From Streptomyces longhuiensis (GTDB lineage: Bacteria > Actinomycetota > Actinomycetes > Streptomycetales > Streptomycetaceae): a stretch of DNA of 64,000 nt. The notes beneath the pieces are model-generated. The model worked only from the letters and a program-made list of their open reading frames with translations. It searched no databases and was not told the DNA's origin. Positions 9,239-16,192 of the stretch are shown one piece after another. Position numbers and translations under genes: made by a program. The stretch is taken from assembly GCF_020616555.1 (NCBI RefSeq), contig NZ_CP085173.1, positions 310,001-374,000 on the forward strand, given 5' to 3'. The number at the start of each line of letters is the position of its first letter. Position 1 is the stretch's first letter.

Positions 9239-9460
9239 CAGCGGCCTGGTGACCGTCGGGCTGAAAGCCGTGATCTTCCCCGAGCTCATCGCGCAGGGAC
9301 TCGAGCCGTGGAACGGCGTGCGCTGGGTCGCCGTCGCGGGCTCGTCGTCGCCCACGCACGCGGTCGACGCGACGCCCGGTATCGAACGGGCCGTGCACTC
9401 CCTGCTCGAACACCGTACATACATCGAGGTGTTGACGGACGACAAGGTTGCTCAGTCATG
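9238..9460 (+). pseudogene. PIG-L deacetylase family C-terminal remnant
   Basis: The plus strand encodes FPELIAQGLEPWNGVRWVAV, then SPTHAVDATPGIERAVHSLL and EHRTYIEVLTDD. This is typical of the C-terminus of PIG-L/LmbE-type N-acetyl-sugar deacetylases (W...V, THAVDVT, HRSQ-like helix). The catalytic N-terminal half with its zinc ligands is absent, so this is a relic. Confidence 0.6.
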
Positions 9461-9673
9461 TAAGTCCGCTCGCGGCGCGGCGATTTCGTCGACCAGGGTG
9501 AGGGTGTCGTCCAGTCGGCCACGCAGGCGTTCGATGAGAAGGATGAGACCGGCGGCGGGGAGCTGCGCCAAGTCCTCAGAGCGGGCGTAATCAAGGTCGC
9601 GGCGCGCGAGTCGGGGCGGGCTGCCTGTGAGTGGGTGAGGTCCCGCCTGCGGGCGGGACGGCTCATGGGGCAT
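9452..9673 (-). CDS. Small hypothetical protein
   Basis: An ORF of 73 residues when started at ATG 9673. The second half (RSEDLAQLPAAGLILLIERL, RGRLDDTLTLVDEI) reads like a real amphipathic helical protein, while the first part is low-complexity. No family is recognised. It overlaps the 3' edge of the PIG-L relic by a few bases. It may be a genuine small gene or the end of a decayed one. Confidence 0.4.
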   Translation of the reverse strand: MPHEPSRPQAGPHPLTGSPPRLARRDLDYARSEDLAQLPAAGLILLIERLRGRLDDTLTLVDEIAAPRADLHD

Positions 9674-9880
9674 CGCTGGGGCCACCCGACGTGCGTGAGG
9701 GCTAGCGTCCGGCGCAAGTAATCGGTGGGTCTTGATCACCGTTTGGCAATGGCGCCCCACCGAGACCACTCGAACCTATGCTCTATTTCATACGGTTTTG
9801 CGTCCTGGGTCGAACATTGATCCAAGAATGTACGGTCGACGATACAGACAGACGATCATGATCCGGCATCCGTTAAGCGG

Positions 9881-10111
9881 GTGCCGCCCGCTCCGCCCTC
9901 TCCCCGCGTCCTCGGCGGCCGGCGGGCCGTCGGCGAGCGCATCCGAACCGCGCGCATCCACGCGAACATGACGCAGGAGACCTTGGCGGAACAGGCGGGC
10001 CTCGACCGGCAGAGCATCAACCGCATCGAGCAAGGCCACGCGAGCCCGATCCTCGACAACCTGATCCGCATCGCCGTCGGGATCGGCGTCCCGCTCCGCG
10101 ACCTCGTCTGA
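9881..10111 (+). CDS. Small XRE-family helix-turn-helix regulator
   Basis: A 76-residue protein that is almost entirely one HTH_3 domain: GERIRTARIHANMTQETLAE, QAGLDRQSINRIEQGHASPI, then LDNLIRIAVGIGVPLRDLV. GTG at 9881 is the first start used here; the ribosome site is weak. It converges with the kinase gene at 10113-10922 (one base between the stops), so it borders the candidate peptide-modification locus and may regulate it. Single-domain XRE proteins usually act as repressors. Confidence 0.85.
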   Translation: MPPAPPSPRVLGGRRAVGERIRTARIHANMTQETLAEQAGLDRQSINRIEQGHASPILDNLIRIAVGIGVPLRDLV

Positions 10112-10112
10112 C

Positions 10113-10922
10113 CTACCGTCCCTCGGCCAAGTGGTCAGCCAGCAGGGCAGCGTGGCGAGCCATCCCCTGCTTCCACTCGGCCGGCGACTGCTCGGAGATC
10201 TCGTGCCACAGGGCGGCCGAGGCCATCCCGAACGCGGCAAGCGCCCCGGCCTCGGCGTCGTGCCACGACGGGAACCGGTCAGCGAACCCGAGCGCATCCT
10301 CAACCGAGTGGCCAGCCTCCATGAGCCGCAGCGCCAGCGCCCCAGGATCGATCCAGGCAGCGCCACGCGTCGGCCACGCCCAATCGACGAGGCGGGCCCG
10401 GCCGCCGGTGATCAAGATGTTGTCCGGGGCGAAGTCGGTGTGGAGCAGCGCCGTGCCGCGGAAGTAGTGGAGGACGTTCAGCGGGACATAGTTCTTCCAC
10501 CGGTCTGCGGCTTCCTTGATATCGAGGTCGGCTGGCGCGGTCACGGCCTGGAGCTCGGTGAGCGCGTCCTCGACGAGCTCGAGGTCGGCCGAGCCGGGCG
10601 CGTAGTCGGCGTGCCTGCCGTGGACGACCTCGTATCCGAGCAGGCTCCACCCGGCGGCCTCGATGTGCCAGTGAAGGCGGGGGCAGGAGGGGGGCAGGTG
10701 TGGGGCGACGGCGGCTTCGCGGCGCTGCGCGTCGACCTGGTGGTGGTCGGCGGGGATGCCCTTGACGAACACGGGCCCGCTGCCGGTGTGCAGGACGGAG
10801 GCGATGCTGGAGTTCATGCCGCCGGTCATCGTCTCGGTGTGGTGGACGGTGCCGGTCTGGTCGGCGACGGCCCGGCGGGCGTCGGCGGGGAGCTGCTCGA
10901 AGGCGATGCGGGGAATGGGCAC
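10113..10922 (-). CDS. Aminoglycoside-phosphotransferase-like (APH) kinase
   Basis: A 269-residue protein with the APH fold. The Brenner-type catalytic loop ALLHTDFAPDNILITG contains HxDxxxxN, followed by a DFG-equivalent ARLVDWAWP. The N-lobe has a Lys in PVFVKGIPADHH and a Gly-rich MTGGMNSSIAS. GTG at 10922 is supported by GAGGAT eight bases upstream. These enzymes phosphorylate small molecules or, less often, peptides. It is the last gene of the minus-strand set radical SAM - small peptide - kinase, 84 bases after the peptide's stop, with an imperfect GC hairpin (10953-10984) in that gap. It may modify the peptide product, give self-protection, or be an unrelated resistance-type gene; the sequence does not decide. 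Confidence 0.85.
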   Translation of the reverse strand: MPIPRIAFEQLPADARRAVADQTGTVHHTETMTGGMNSSIASVLHTGSGPVFVKGIPADHHQVDAQRREAAVAPHLPPSCPRLHWHIEAAGWSLLGYEVVHGRHADYAPGSADLELVEDALTELQAVTAPADLDIKEAADRWKNYVPLNVLHYFRGTALLHTDFAPDNILITGGRARLVDWAWPTRGAAWIDPGALALRLMEAGHSVEDALGFADRFPSWHDAEAGALAAFGMASAALWHEISEQSPAEWKQGMARHAALLADHLAEGR

Positions 10923-11006
10923 GCGCTGATCCTCAGAGAGTGGGGGGATGATGCCGCCCCGGCCAGCCTACGGGCCAGGGCGGCACGGTGGAGCAGGGTG
11001 CCGGTT

Positions 11007-11219
11007 CTAGTAGGGCTGGTCGTCGCCAGCCGAGCACGAGCACCTAGCGCCCTCGGCGGCCACGTCGAGATCGGCGATGATCTGGAACTCGTCCGCGCAG
11101 ATCGGCGTGGCGGTCAGCGGGAGCGGCAGGGTAGCGGTCGCGTGCGCGGGCGGGCGGGTGCTGATGGTGAGCATCACGGGCTCACGCGGCGGGGCGATGG
11201 TGGCGGTGGGCGGTGTCAT
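11007..11219 (-). CDS. Candidate RiPP precursor peptide (70 aa, CSC-containing)
   Basis: A 70-residue ORF whose ATG (11219) overlaps the radical SAM stop codon as ATGA, which indicates translational coupling. The N-terminal half is Pro/Thr-rich. The middle contains ICADEFQIIADLDV, and the C-terminus is EGARCSCSAGDDQPY with two Cys in a CxC pair. A short peptide with an acidic leader-like DEF..DLD stretch and a Cys/Gly-rich tail next to a SPASM radical SAM enzyme is the usual layout of a ribosomally made, modified peptide. I do not recognise the family; there is only a faint likeness to FxLD-type leaders. The core is probably the last 12-16 residues, but no cleavage site or protease gene is visible nearby. 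Confidence 0.72.
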   Translation of the reverse strand: MTPPTATIAPPREPVMLTISTRPPAHATATLPLPLTATPICADEFQIIADLDVAAEGARCSCSAGDDQPY

Positions 11220-12319
11220 GATCCGTAACCTCCGTGTTGGCAGTAGAGCTCTCGTCGATCCCCCGCCTCCTGGTAGAGCTTGGCCAGCGGTCGGCACGTT
11301 CGGCACGTGCCGACCATTGTGCAGCCGGAGCATCCACCGGTGCGGAGCTGTAGGGACTCGGCGATCTGGCCGAGTCGGGGAAGGGCGTCCAGACCCTCGG
11401 TAATGAGATTGACGCTCGGGTCGCGGCCGACCTTGCAGACCGATGCGATGCCGTGCGGGTTGACGTGGAAGAAGGTGTGGCCCGCGTTGCATCCTGTGAA
11501 GATGCTCCGCGGAGTGATGTGGCTCTCCGCCTGTGTGGCAAGGGGGTTGGCCTCGCCGTCGATCGTCGGCGACATGTTCGTGAACACCTGATGCGAGAAG
11601 CCGTACTTCTGGCACAGGGCGACCATGGCGTCGACCTCGTGGGCGTTGTCGTCCGACACGATCACGTTCAGCCGGACCGGGAGCCCATCGGTACGGGCGG
11701 CGTCCAGGCCCTCGAGGAACCTGCCGAACGAGCCGCGGTTCCGGGTGAGCTTCTCGTAGGTCTCTGCGGTCGCCCCGTACACGCTGAGGGTGAGCCGGTA
11801 CGGGCGGTGCCGGGCGAACAGCTCACGGATCGGAGCCTTCCGCAGGGACGAGCCGTTCGAGGAGACCTGCACCATCATGCCCAGCTGGTGGGCGTACTCG
11901 TAGGCCGCGCCGAACTCTCGGTCGATGAGGGCTTCGCCGCCCGTGATCTGTAGCCACAGAACGCCGGCGTCACGCATCGTGCGGAGCAGCTGCTGTTTGC
12001 CTTCCCAGTCGAGGCCCTCGAACCGCTTCTCTCCGAGGTAGCAGAACTCGCAGTCGTAGTCGCAGCCGAGGTTGATCTCCCAGGATGCTTTCGCGTACCC
12101 GTACCGGGAGCGCTCGCGGACGAAGAGGTCCTCGGGCTGGGGGCGATCCAGCCCCCATGCCTGGCGGGCGGCGTCGTGCAACCAGACCGGGAGGGCGTCC
12201 GGCTCGGTGAGGGCGCGGAGCTCGTTGTAGCGGGGCTCAGGGATACGGACGCCGGAGGGATGACCGGGGTGCAGGAGAAGGTAGTCCTTGAGGAACGGGC
12301 TGGCGATCAGTCGGTGCAC
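11216..12319 (-). CDS. Radical SAM/SPASM peptide-modifying enzyme (candidate)
   Basis: A 367-residue protein. Cys86, Cys90 and Cys93 form the CxxxCxxC cluster motif (GCDYDCEFCYLGEKRF) that binds the [4Fe-4S] cluster and SAM. LQITGGEALIDREF supplies the GGE motif. The C-terminus holds seven Cys at 277, 295, 330, 333, 339, 342 and 360 in a C-gap-C-gap-CxxCx5CxxC-gap-C order, that is, a SPASM domain for auxiliary clusters. SPASM enzymes mostly make thioether, C-C or related crosslinks in peptides. The N-terminal 70 residues could help bind a substrate. GTG at 12319 has AAGGAAGG just upstream. Its stop overlaps the start of the 70-residue Cys peptide, the likely substrate. Confidence 0.9.
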   Translation of the reverse strand: MHRLIASPFLKDYLLLHPGHPSGVRIPEPRYNELRALTEPDALPVWLHDAARQAWGLDRPQPEDLFVRERSRYGYAKASWEINLGCDYDCEFCYLGEKRFEGLDWEGKQQLLRTMRDAGVLWLQITGGEALIDREFGAAYEYAHQLGMMVQVSSNGSSLRKAPIRELFARHRPYRLTLSVYGATAETYEKLTRNRGSFGRFLEGLDAARTDGLPVRLNVIVSDDNAHEVDAMVALCQKYGFSHQVFTNMSPTIDGEANPLATQAESHITPRSIFTGCNAGHTFFHVNPHGIASVCKVGRDPSVNLITEGLDALPRLGQIAESLQLRTGGCSGCTMVGTCRTCRPLAKLYQEAGDRRELYCQHGGYGS

Positions 12320-12411
12320 GAGCCTTCCTTTCGCGGAGGGGCGGTGCGGGCAGATGCGACGGAGTGGGGGTTCGCCGGACGGGCCAGCACAAGTGGTGGG
12401 CGGTACGTGTT

Positions 12412-12452
12412 GGGCGGGCCGCCCCTACTGCTCGCCATCGGGCGGCCCGCCC
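12412..12452 (-). terminator. Hairpin between the CxxC protein gene and the radical SAM gene
   Basis: A perfect 13-bp stem (12412-12424 with 12440-12452) closes a 15-base loop. It lies in the 175-base gap after the small CxxC gene and before the radical SAM start. It could end the upstream operon or work as an attenuator for the enzyme and peptide genes. Confidence 0.5.
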
Positions 12453-12494
12453 TGTCCCGCCGACCATCAGCTCCAAGCACCCGGCTGCGGGGGT

Positions 12495-12677
12495 CTAGTG
12501 ACTGCGCGGTACAGGCGTCCGCTGGTACGGGGGTGGAGTGGTTGGGCACCGCGGGGCGTGGAACTCAACCGTGGCGCCGGGCCCGGACGCGCTGAACACG
12601 TCAGTCTTCCGCGTCTGCTCGCCAGGCCGGATCGCCTTCTGGCACGTCCAGCAGAACCGCACGCCCTCGCAGATCAC
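12495..12677 (-). CDS. Small CxxC (zinc-ribbon-like) protein
   Basis: A 60-residue ORF beginning with GTG at 12677. It overlaps the stop of the DUF6415-like gene as GTGA, so the two are translationally coupled. It carries FCWTCQKAIRPGEQTRK and, later, HAPRCP, which would make a small metal-binding knuckle (three Cys and one His). No known family is recognised. Its position inside the regulator/DUF6415 operon suggests a role with those proteins. Confidence 0.6.
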   Translation of the reverse strand: MICEGVRFCWTCQKAIRPGEQTRKTDVFSASGPGATVEFHAPRCPTTPPPYQRTPVPRSH

Positions 12678-13012
12678 CGCTCACCGCCGGCGAACTGGTG
12701 GAGGCCCCACAGTGCGCGTCCGAGTGCGCTGATCGTGAGGGACGCGGCGAGCGGGCTCGGGCTCAGACCCTCGCGCACGATCGCCTCGGCCTCGTCGACC
12801 GCTAGCTCCCGGGATGCGCGCTCCGGTCCGGGCGCTGCGTCCTCGACCTGAGCGGCCACGATCGGCGTCAGCCTCTGGATCGCCAGCCGTGCTGCCGCGT
12901 ACAGGTACCGCAACCGCTCCGGGGTGGGATAGTCACGGGGCGCGGACAGCGCTTCCTCAATCACCTCACAGATCGTGGGTGTTGGAAGCACCGTTCCTCT
13001 GGGACTGCTCAT
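12674..13012 (-). CDS. DUF6415-like natural-product-associated protein
   Basis: A 112-residue protein when started at ATG 13012. A GTG at 13084 would add 24 residues, but its AG-rich site touches the start codon and the extra residues are Arg-rich and unlike the family. The body is helical (TICEVIEEALSAPRDYPTPE, LRYLYAAARLAIQRLTPIVA, SLTISALGRALWGLHQFAGG). Length and pattern fit DUF6415, found in Streptomyces near biosynthetic and XRE genes, with no known biochemistry. It lies just downstream of the XRE-TPR regulator and overlaps the CxxC gene. Confidence 0.6.
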   Translation of the reverse strand: MSSPRGTVLPTPTICEVIEEALSAPRDYPTPERLRYLYAAARLAIQRLTPIVAAQVEDAAPGPERASRELAVDEAEAIVREGLSPSPLAASLTISALGRALWGLHQFAGGER

Positions 13013-13098
13013 ACTCGGCCCCCGCCGTCGTCGCGGATTCGCTGTGTGACCAGCGTCGCGACTAGCGAGGGGCCTAACTGTCACTCCTCAGTGACAGC

Positions 13099-14277
13099 TC
13101 ACAGGCCGACCCATGCCGCCATGTATCCGAGGGCGTCGGGCGTGCTGCGCTGCTGGTGGACGAGCCCTTGGATCGTCTCGCGTGCAGCGGGGTGATACCG
13201 CGTCTGCTGCGGTGCGGCCTCCCGCGCCCGGACCAGGGACTTCAGCGCGGCCTCACACCGCCCGATCTCCATTTCGGAACGGGCCCGGTCGATGTAGAAG
13301 TGCGCCCGCCTGGACGTCGCCCACGTGTTGGGCATCTTCACCCTGCGAGCCTTCTCGACGGCCTGCCCGTACTGGCGGAGCTCGCCCAACGCAGACACTT
13401 CGTGCACTGCCACGTTCACGGGCCCGAAGGACAGCCAGTGCACCGCGGACGCGTCCCCGGTCCGCTTAGCGATCCGCCGCGCCTCGGTGAGATGCGTATC
13501 CACCAGCCCTGCGTCACGCGCCCGGGCGGCGATCACCGTAGCGCCGAGATGGAGTTGCCCGGCCACGGCTAGGGACTCGGTGCTCTCGTCGGCCTGACCG
13601 AGAACGAGATGGCCGGCGGCGACCAGGCGCAAGCCGATGGTGTGCTCGCCCTCGCGGAAGTAGACGAGACCTCGCATGTACTGGCGGACCGCGGCCAGAA
13701 GAGGATCGGACGCGCGCTGTGCAGCCCAGTCCATGCGGTCGAGGGCGATGGTGGACAGGTCGTAGAAACCGAGCTTGACGGCGATGTCGTGGGCGCTGCG
13801 ATACGTGGAGGCGAGGGCGCGCCACAGATCGGTGGTCGGGTGGAGGTGAACGGCGGTCGTCAGTTCGGTGACCAGGCGGGGCAGGCTCTTGGCCGCGGCG
13901 GTGAGCTTGGCCGCCCTCATGTGCTGGCACAACAGGTCCGCGCCGGCGATGAGTTCGCCCGCTGAGCGGGGCGTGACGTCGGGATCGGCGCCGAGGTCGT
14001 ACAGGTCGAGTGACTCGCGGATGGGGCGGATCAGCTCAGCGAGGCGATCCTGTTGCAGCTCGGTCATGTACGGCTGTCCTGTCAGGGCTGTGACATCGAT
14101 GTGCAGTGCCCTGGCGCATGCCGCAATGAAGTCAGGAGACGCCGGCTTGTGGCCGCCTTCGACTTGGTGGAGCAGGCTGTAGGAGAAGCCGATCAACGGG
14201 GCGAATCCGCGTTGCGTATATCCACCGAGCTTGCGGGCTTCCGCGATGCGGGCCCCTGCGTGGTCGTCTCTGGGCAT
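13099..14277 (-). CDS. XRE-family regulator with TPR-like sensor domain
   Basis: A 392-residue protein. ATG at 14277 is chosen because a GGAG lies nine bases upstream and the HTH starts at once (ARIAEARKLGGYTQRGFAPL, then IGFSYSLLHQVEGGHKPASP). Residues after about 90 are alpha-helical repeats rich in Ala, Leu and Arg, as in TPR sensor domains that often bind small peptides or molecules. Such XRE-TPR proteins are often placed beside HFCD-type flavoprotein genes in Streptomyces, and here one is divergent at 14410. It heads the minus-strand operon with the DUF6415-like and CxxC genes, and may control the radical SAM/peptide set further downstream. Confidence 0.87.
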   Translation of the reverse strand: MPRDDHAGARIAEARKLGGYTQRGFAPLIGFSYSLLHQVEGGHKPASPDFIAACARALHIDVTALTGQPYMTELQQDRLAELIRPIRESLDLYDLGADPDVTPRSAGELIAGADLLCQHMRAAKLTAAAKSLPRLVTELTTAVHLHPTTDLWRALASTYRSAHDIAVKLGFYDLSTIALDRMDWAAQRASDPLLAAVRQYMRGLVYFREGEHTIGLRLVAAGHLVLGQADESTESLAVAGQLHLGATVIAARARDAGLVDTHLTEARRIAKRTGDASAVHWLSFGPVNVAVHEVSALGELRQYGQAVEKARRVKMPNTWATSRRAHFYIDRARSEMEIGRCEAALKSLVRAREAAPQQTRYHPAARETIQGLVHQQRSTPDALGYMAAWVGL

Positions 14278-14409
14278 ACTGGAACTCCGTTCCTGGCTCA
14301 CCACCTGGAACGGTACCCGCGCTCCATGGCGCAGGACCCGTGATCGCCCTCGTTCCCCTCCGGACGGGGCCGGTTGCATGTGATCAACGGTGCGGGATGA
14401 GATGAGGGC
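14278..14409. promoter_or_regulatory. Divergent promoter region, XRE-TPR regulator / flavoprotein
   Basis: A 132-base gap between two divergent genes, where promoters for both should lie. I cannot assign exact boxes by eye. The layout suggests that the XRE protein controls both sides. Confidence 0.45.
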
Positions 14410-14973
14410 ATGACCTCACGGACCCTGTACCTGTTCGCGTCAGCCGCGCCGCCTGTGTTCGACATCGCGCAGGTCATCGAGACGGCGCAGGCCGACGGGT
14501 GGGACGTGTGTCTCGGCCTGACGCTAACAGCGGCCCGCTGGCTCGACGAAGCTGGCACCCGCCGAGACAGCCTCGATGGCCTGGCCGCGCTGACCGGGCA
14601 CCCGGTGCGCAGCGAATACAAGTTGCCTGGTCAGCCGGATGTCTGGCCCAAAGCCGACGTCATCCTCTTCGCCCCGGCCACCTTCAACAGCATCAACTCG
14701 TGGGCCCTCGGCATCACCTCGTCGTTCGTGGTCGGCGTCGTCGCCGAAGGCATCGGCAAAGGCATCCCTACTGTGACGATGCCGTGTGTGAACGCCGCGT
14801 ACGCCCAACACCGGCAGCTCCATCGCAGCGTCACCGAACTGCGCGAGCAGGGCGTCACAGTCCTGTACGGCGATGGCGGGTTCGAGCCCAACCCGGCAGG
14901 GTCCGGCAAGCCGGCCGGGTATCCCTGGGATATCGCTCTCAGCGCTGCGGCTCACCTGGTCGACGAGGCATAA
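14410..14973 (+). CDS. HFCD-type flavoprotein (phosphopantothenoylcysteine decarboxylase-like)
   Basis: A 187-residue flavoprotein: an N-terminal Rossmann-like LYLFASAAPPVFDIAQVIE, an ADVILFAPATFNSINSWALG stretch in the place of the FMN-binding PASANT motif, and PTVTMPCVNAAYA as the substrate clamp. The family decarboxylates peptide or pantothenate cysteines, or acts as a simple flavin redox protein. In lantibiotic systems (EpiD/MrsD) it acts on a C-terminal Cys. The nearby 70-residue peptide has two Cys but does not end in Cys, so a direct EpiD-like reaction would need prior trimming. It is divergent from the XRE-TPR regulator. A role in the peptide locus is inferred from position only. Confidence 0.85.
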   Translation: MTSRTLYLFASAAPPVFDIAQVIETAQADGWDVCLGLTLTAARWLDEAGTRRDSLDGLAALTGHPVRSEYKLPGQPDVWPKADVILFAPATFNSINSWALGITSSFVVGVVAEGIGKGIPTVTMPCVNAAYAQHRQLHRSVTELREQGVTVLYGDGGFEPNPAGSGKPAGYPWDIALSAAAHLVDEA

Positions 14974-15135
14974 CGAGAAGCCAACTTCACTACGAAGCCC
15001 CCAAGGTGTAACTAGCCTCCTCTCGCAGGCGGGGTTGGTCCTGCTGGATGAGGCTGCGACCCGGAGCAGTGGAACCCGGGATCCGCCTGACACGACACCC
15101 ACGTCCTCGGTCTACCAGCCCTCGGCCAGTGACAA

Positions 15136-15172
15136 CATGATGGGCCGCCGACGGAGTCGGCGGCCCATCATG
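15136..15172 (+). terminator. Strong hairpin terminator after the flavoprotein gene
   Basis: A perfect 16-bp stem (15136-15151 with 15157-15172) closes the loop CGGAG, 160 bases downstream of the flavoprotein stop. It is symmetric and could also stop the converging gene at 15247-15528. Confidence 0.75.
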
Positions 15173-15246
15173 AATCAGCGAGGTTAGGCGTACTACCTTC
15201 ACAGGGTGGCACGTCCCACTACGGAGTGAAATTGAACGCGGCTGGT

Positions 15247-15528
15247 TCAGTAGCTGCCGGGGTCGTTATAGCTGGACGTGTCGTAGGTCGACGTGTCGTT
15301 CGACGACGTGCTGTAGCTGGACGTGTCGTAGCTGGACGTGTTGTTAGACGACGTGCTGTAGGTCGACACGTCGTTGGCCAACATATTGGCTTGCTCGATG
15401 TTGGCCTGCTCTTGCCGCCTCCTGCGTTCCTCGTCCTCCCTCCGCTTTCTGAGTTCTGCCTCTTCCCTCTCCCGTTCGTCCTCGTGCCTTGTCGTCGGAG
15501 ACTCCTCTCCATCGGGATTCGGCGCCAA
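15247..15528 (-). CDS. Coiled-coil protein with Ser/Thr/Tyr tandem-repeat tail
   Basis: A 93-residue ORF from TTG at 15528; an in-frame TAG lies two codons upstream, and GGAGAGGAG occurs inside the frame, so the start is uncertain. Residues about 15-45 form a charged coil (EREREEAELRKRREDEERRR). The last 40 residues are repeats of the type SSYDTSSYSTSSNDTSTYDT, reflecting a visible repeat in the DNA (15260-15365). There is no signal peptide and no known family. Such tails are often disordered or phosphorylated. Whether it is expressed is unknown. Confidence 0.5.
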   Translation of the reverse strand: MAPNPDGEESPTTRHEDEREREEAELRKRREDEERRRRQEQANIEQANMLANDVSTYSTSSNNTSSYDTSSYSTSSNDTSTYDTSSYNDPGSY

Positions 15529-16192
15529 GTTCTACAGTGCCCGACACAGTCATCACGGGGTGATGTGCCCGAGAGGGGTCATCGTTTTTGCGCCACACCA
15601 GAGGCGCTGCGGCTGTCGTCAATCGTTGCCCTACGCGCGCCGCAAAGGTCGAGTGAGGTGGAGGGCTCGGCATTCTCAGCGGACCCGGCGAGCACACCCG
15701 CCCTCGCCTCGTCATCAACGAGTGGCTGTGACCAGCTCATTCGGGGCGACGCGGTGACGGGCCGCTCGTCGCACAGCTAGGTCACCTGTCGGTCGGACGG
15801 CCCACCCAAACAAGAGGCCCCCCAGGCCACTTCTCTTCCGCGAACTGCCGTTCCCTGACGACACGTGCCCCGTACCCGAGCCGAGAGCACCCCGCCGACG
15901 GGGACGGGAGACCTGGAACTGGTTGAGGAGAGGGAACTCATAGAGGGACGCAATGACACCGCCGCGCTGAGCGTGCCGGCGAGAGACACGGACCCGCTCG
16001 CGACCAGACTCCTCGACCGCCCCCGACCACTCCAGCGCCCGCGAACGGCTGCCCCAGGCGCTAACGGGCATCCCGGAGGGCGAGGGCGTCCCACGCACTC
16101 GCGGAACTGTCGCAGGACACGGACCGCACCGTTGCACCGACCGCGGTGCACCTTCTTCAACTGCACGATCAGGTCGTGTTGAATACGGACCC
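15529..16192. other. Stretch without a supported gene
   Basis: Open frames on both strands, including a 105-codon plus-strand one at 15865-16182, show no motif, no convincing ribosome site and codon use like antisense shadows. The last 200 bases probably hold the promoter of the methyltransferase gene. Confidence 0.4.

Noticed and set aside
15260..15365. CRISPR-like short repeats
   Set aside because: The repeats are contiguous and in codon phase with the Ser/Thr/Tyr tail; there are no unique spacers of constant length.
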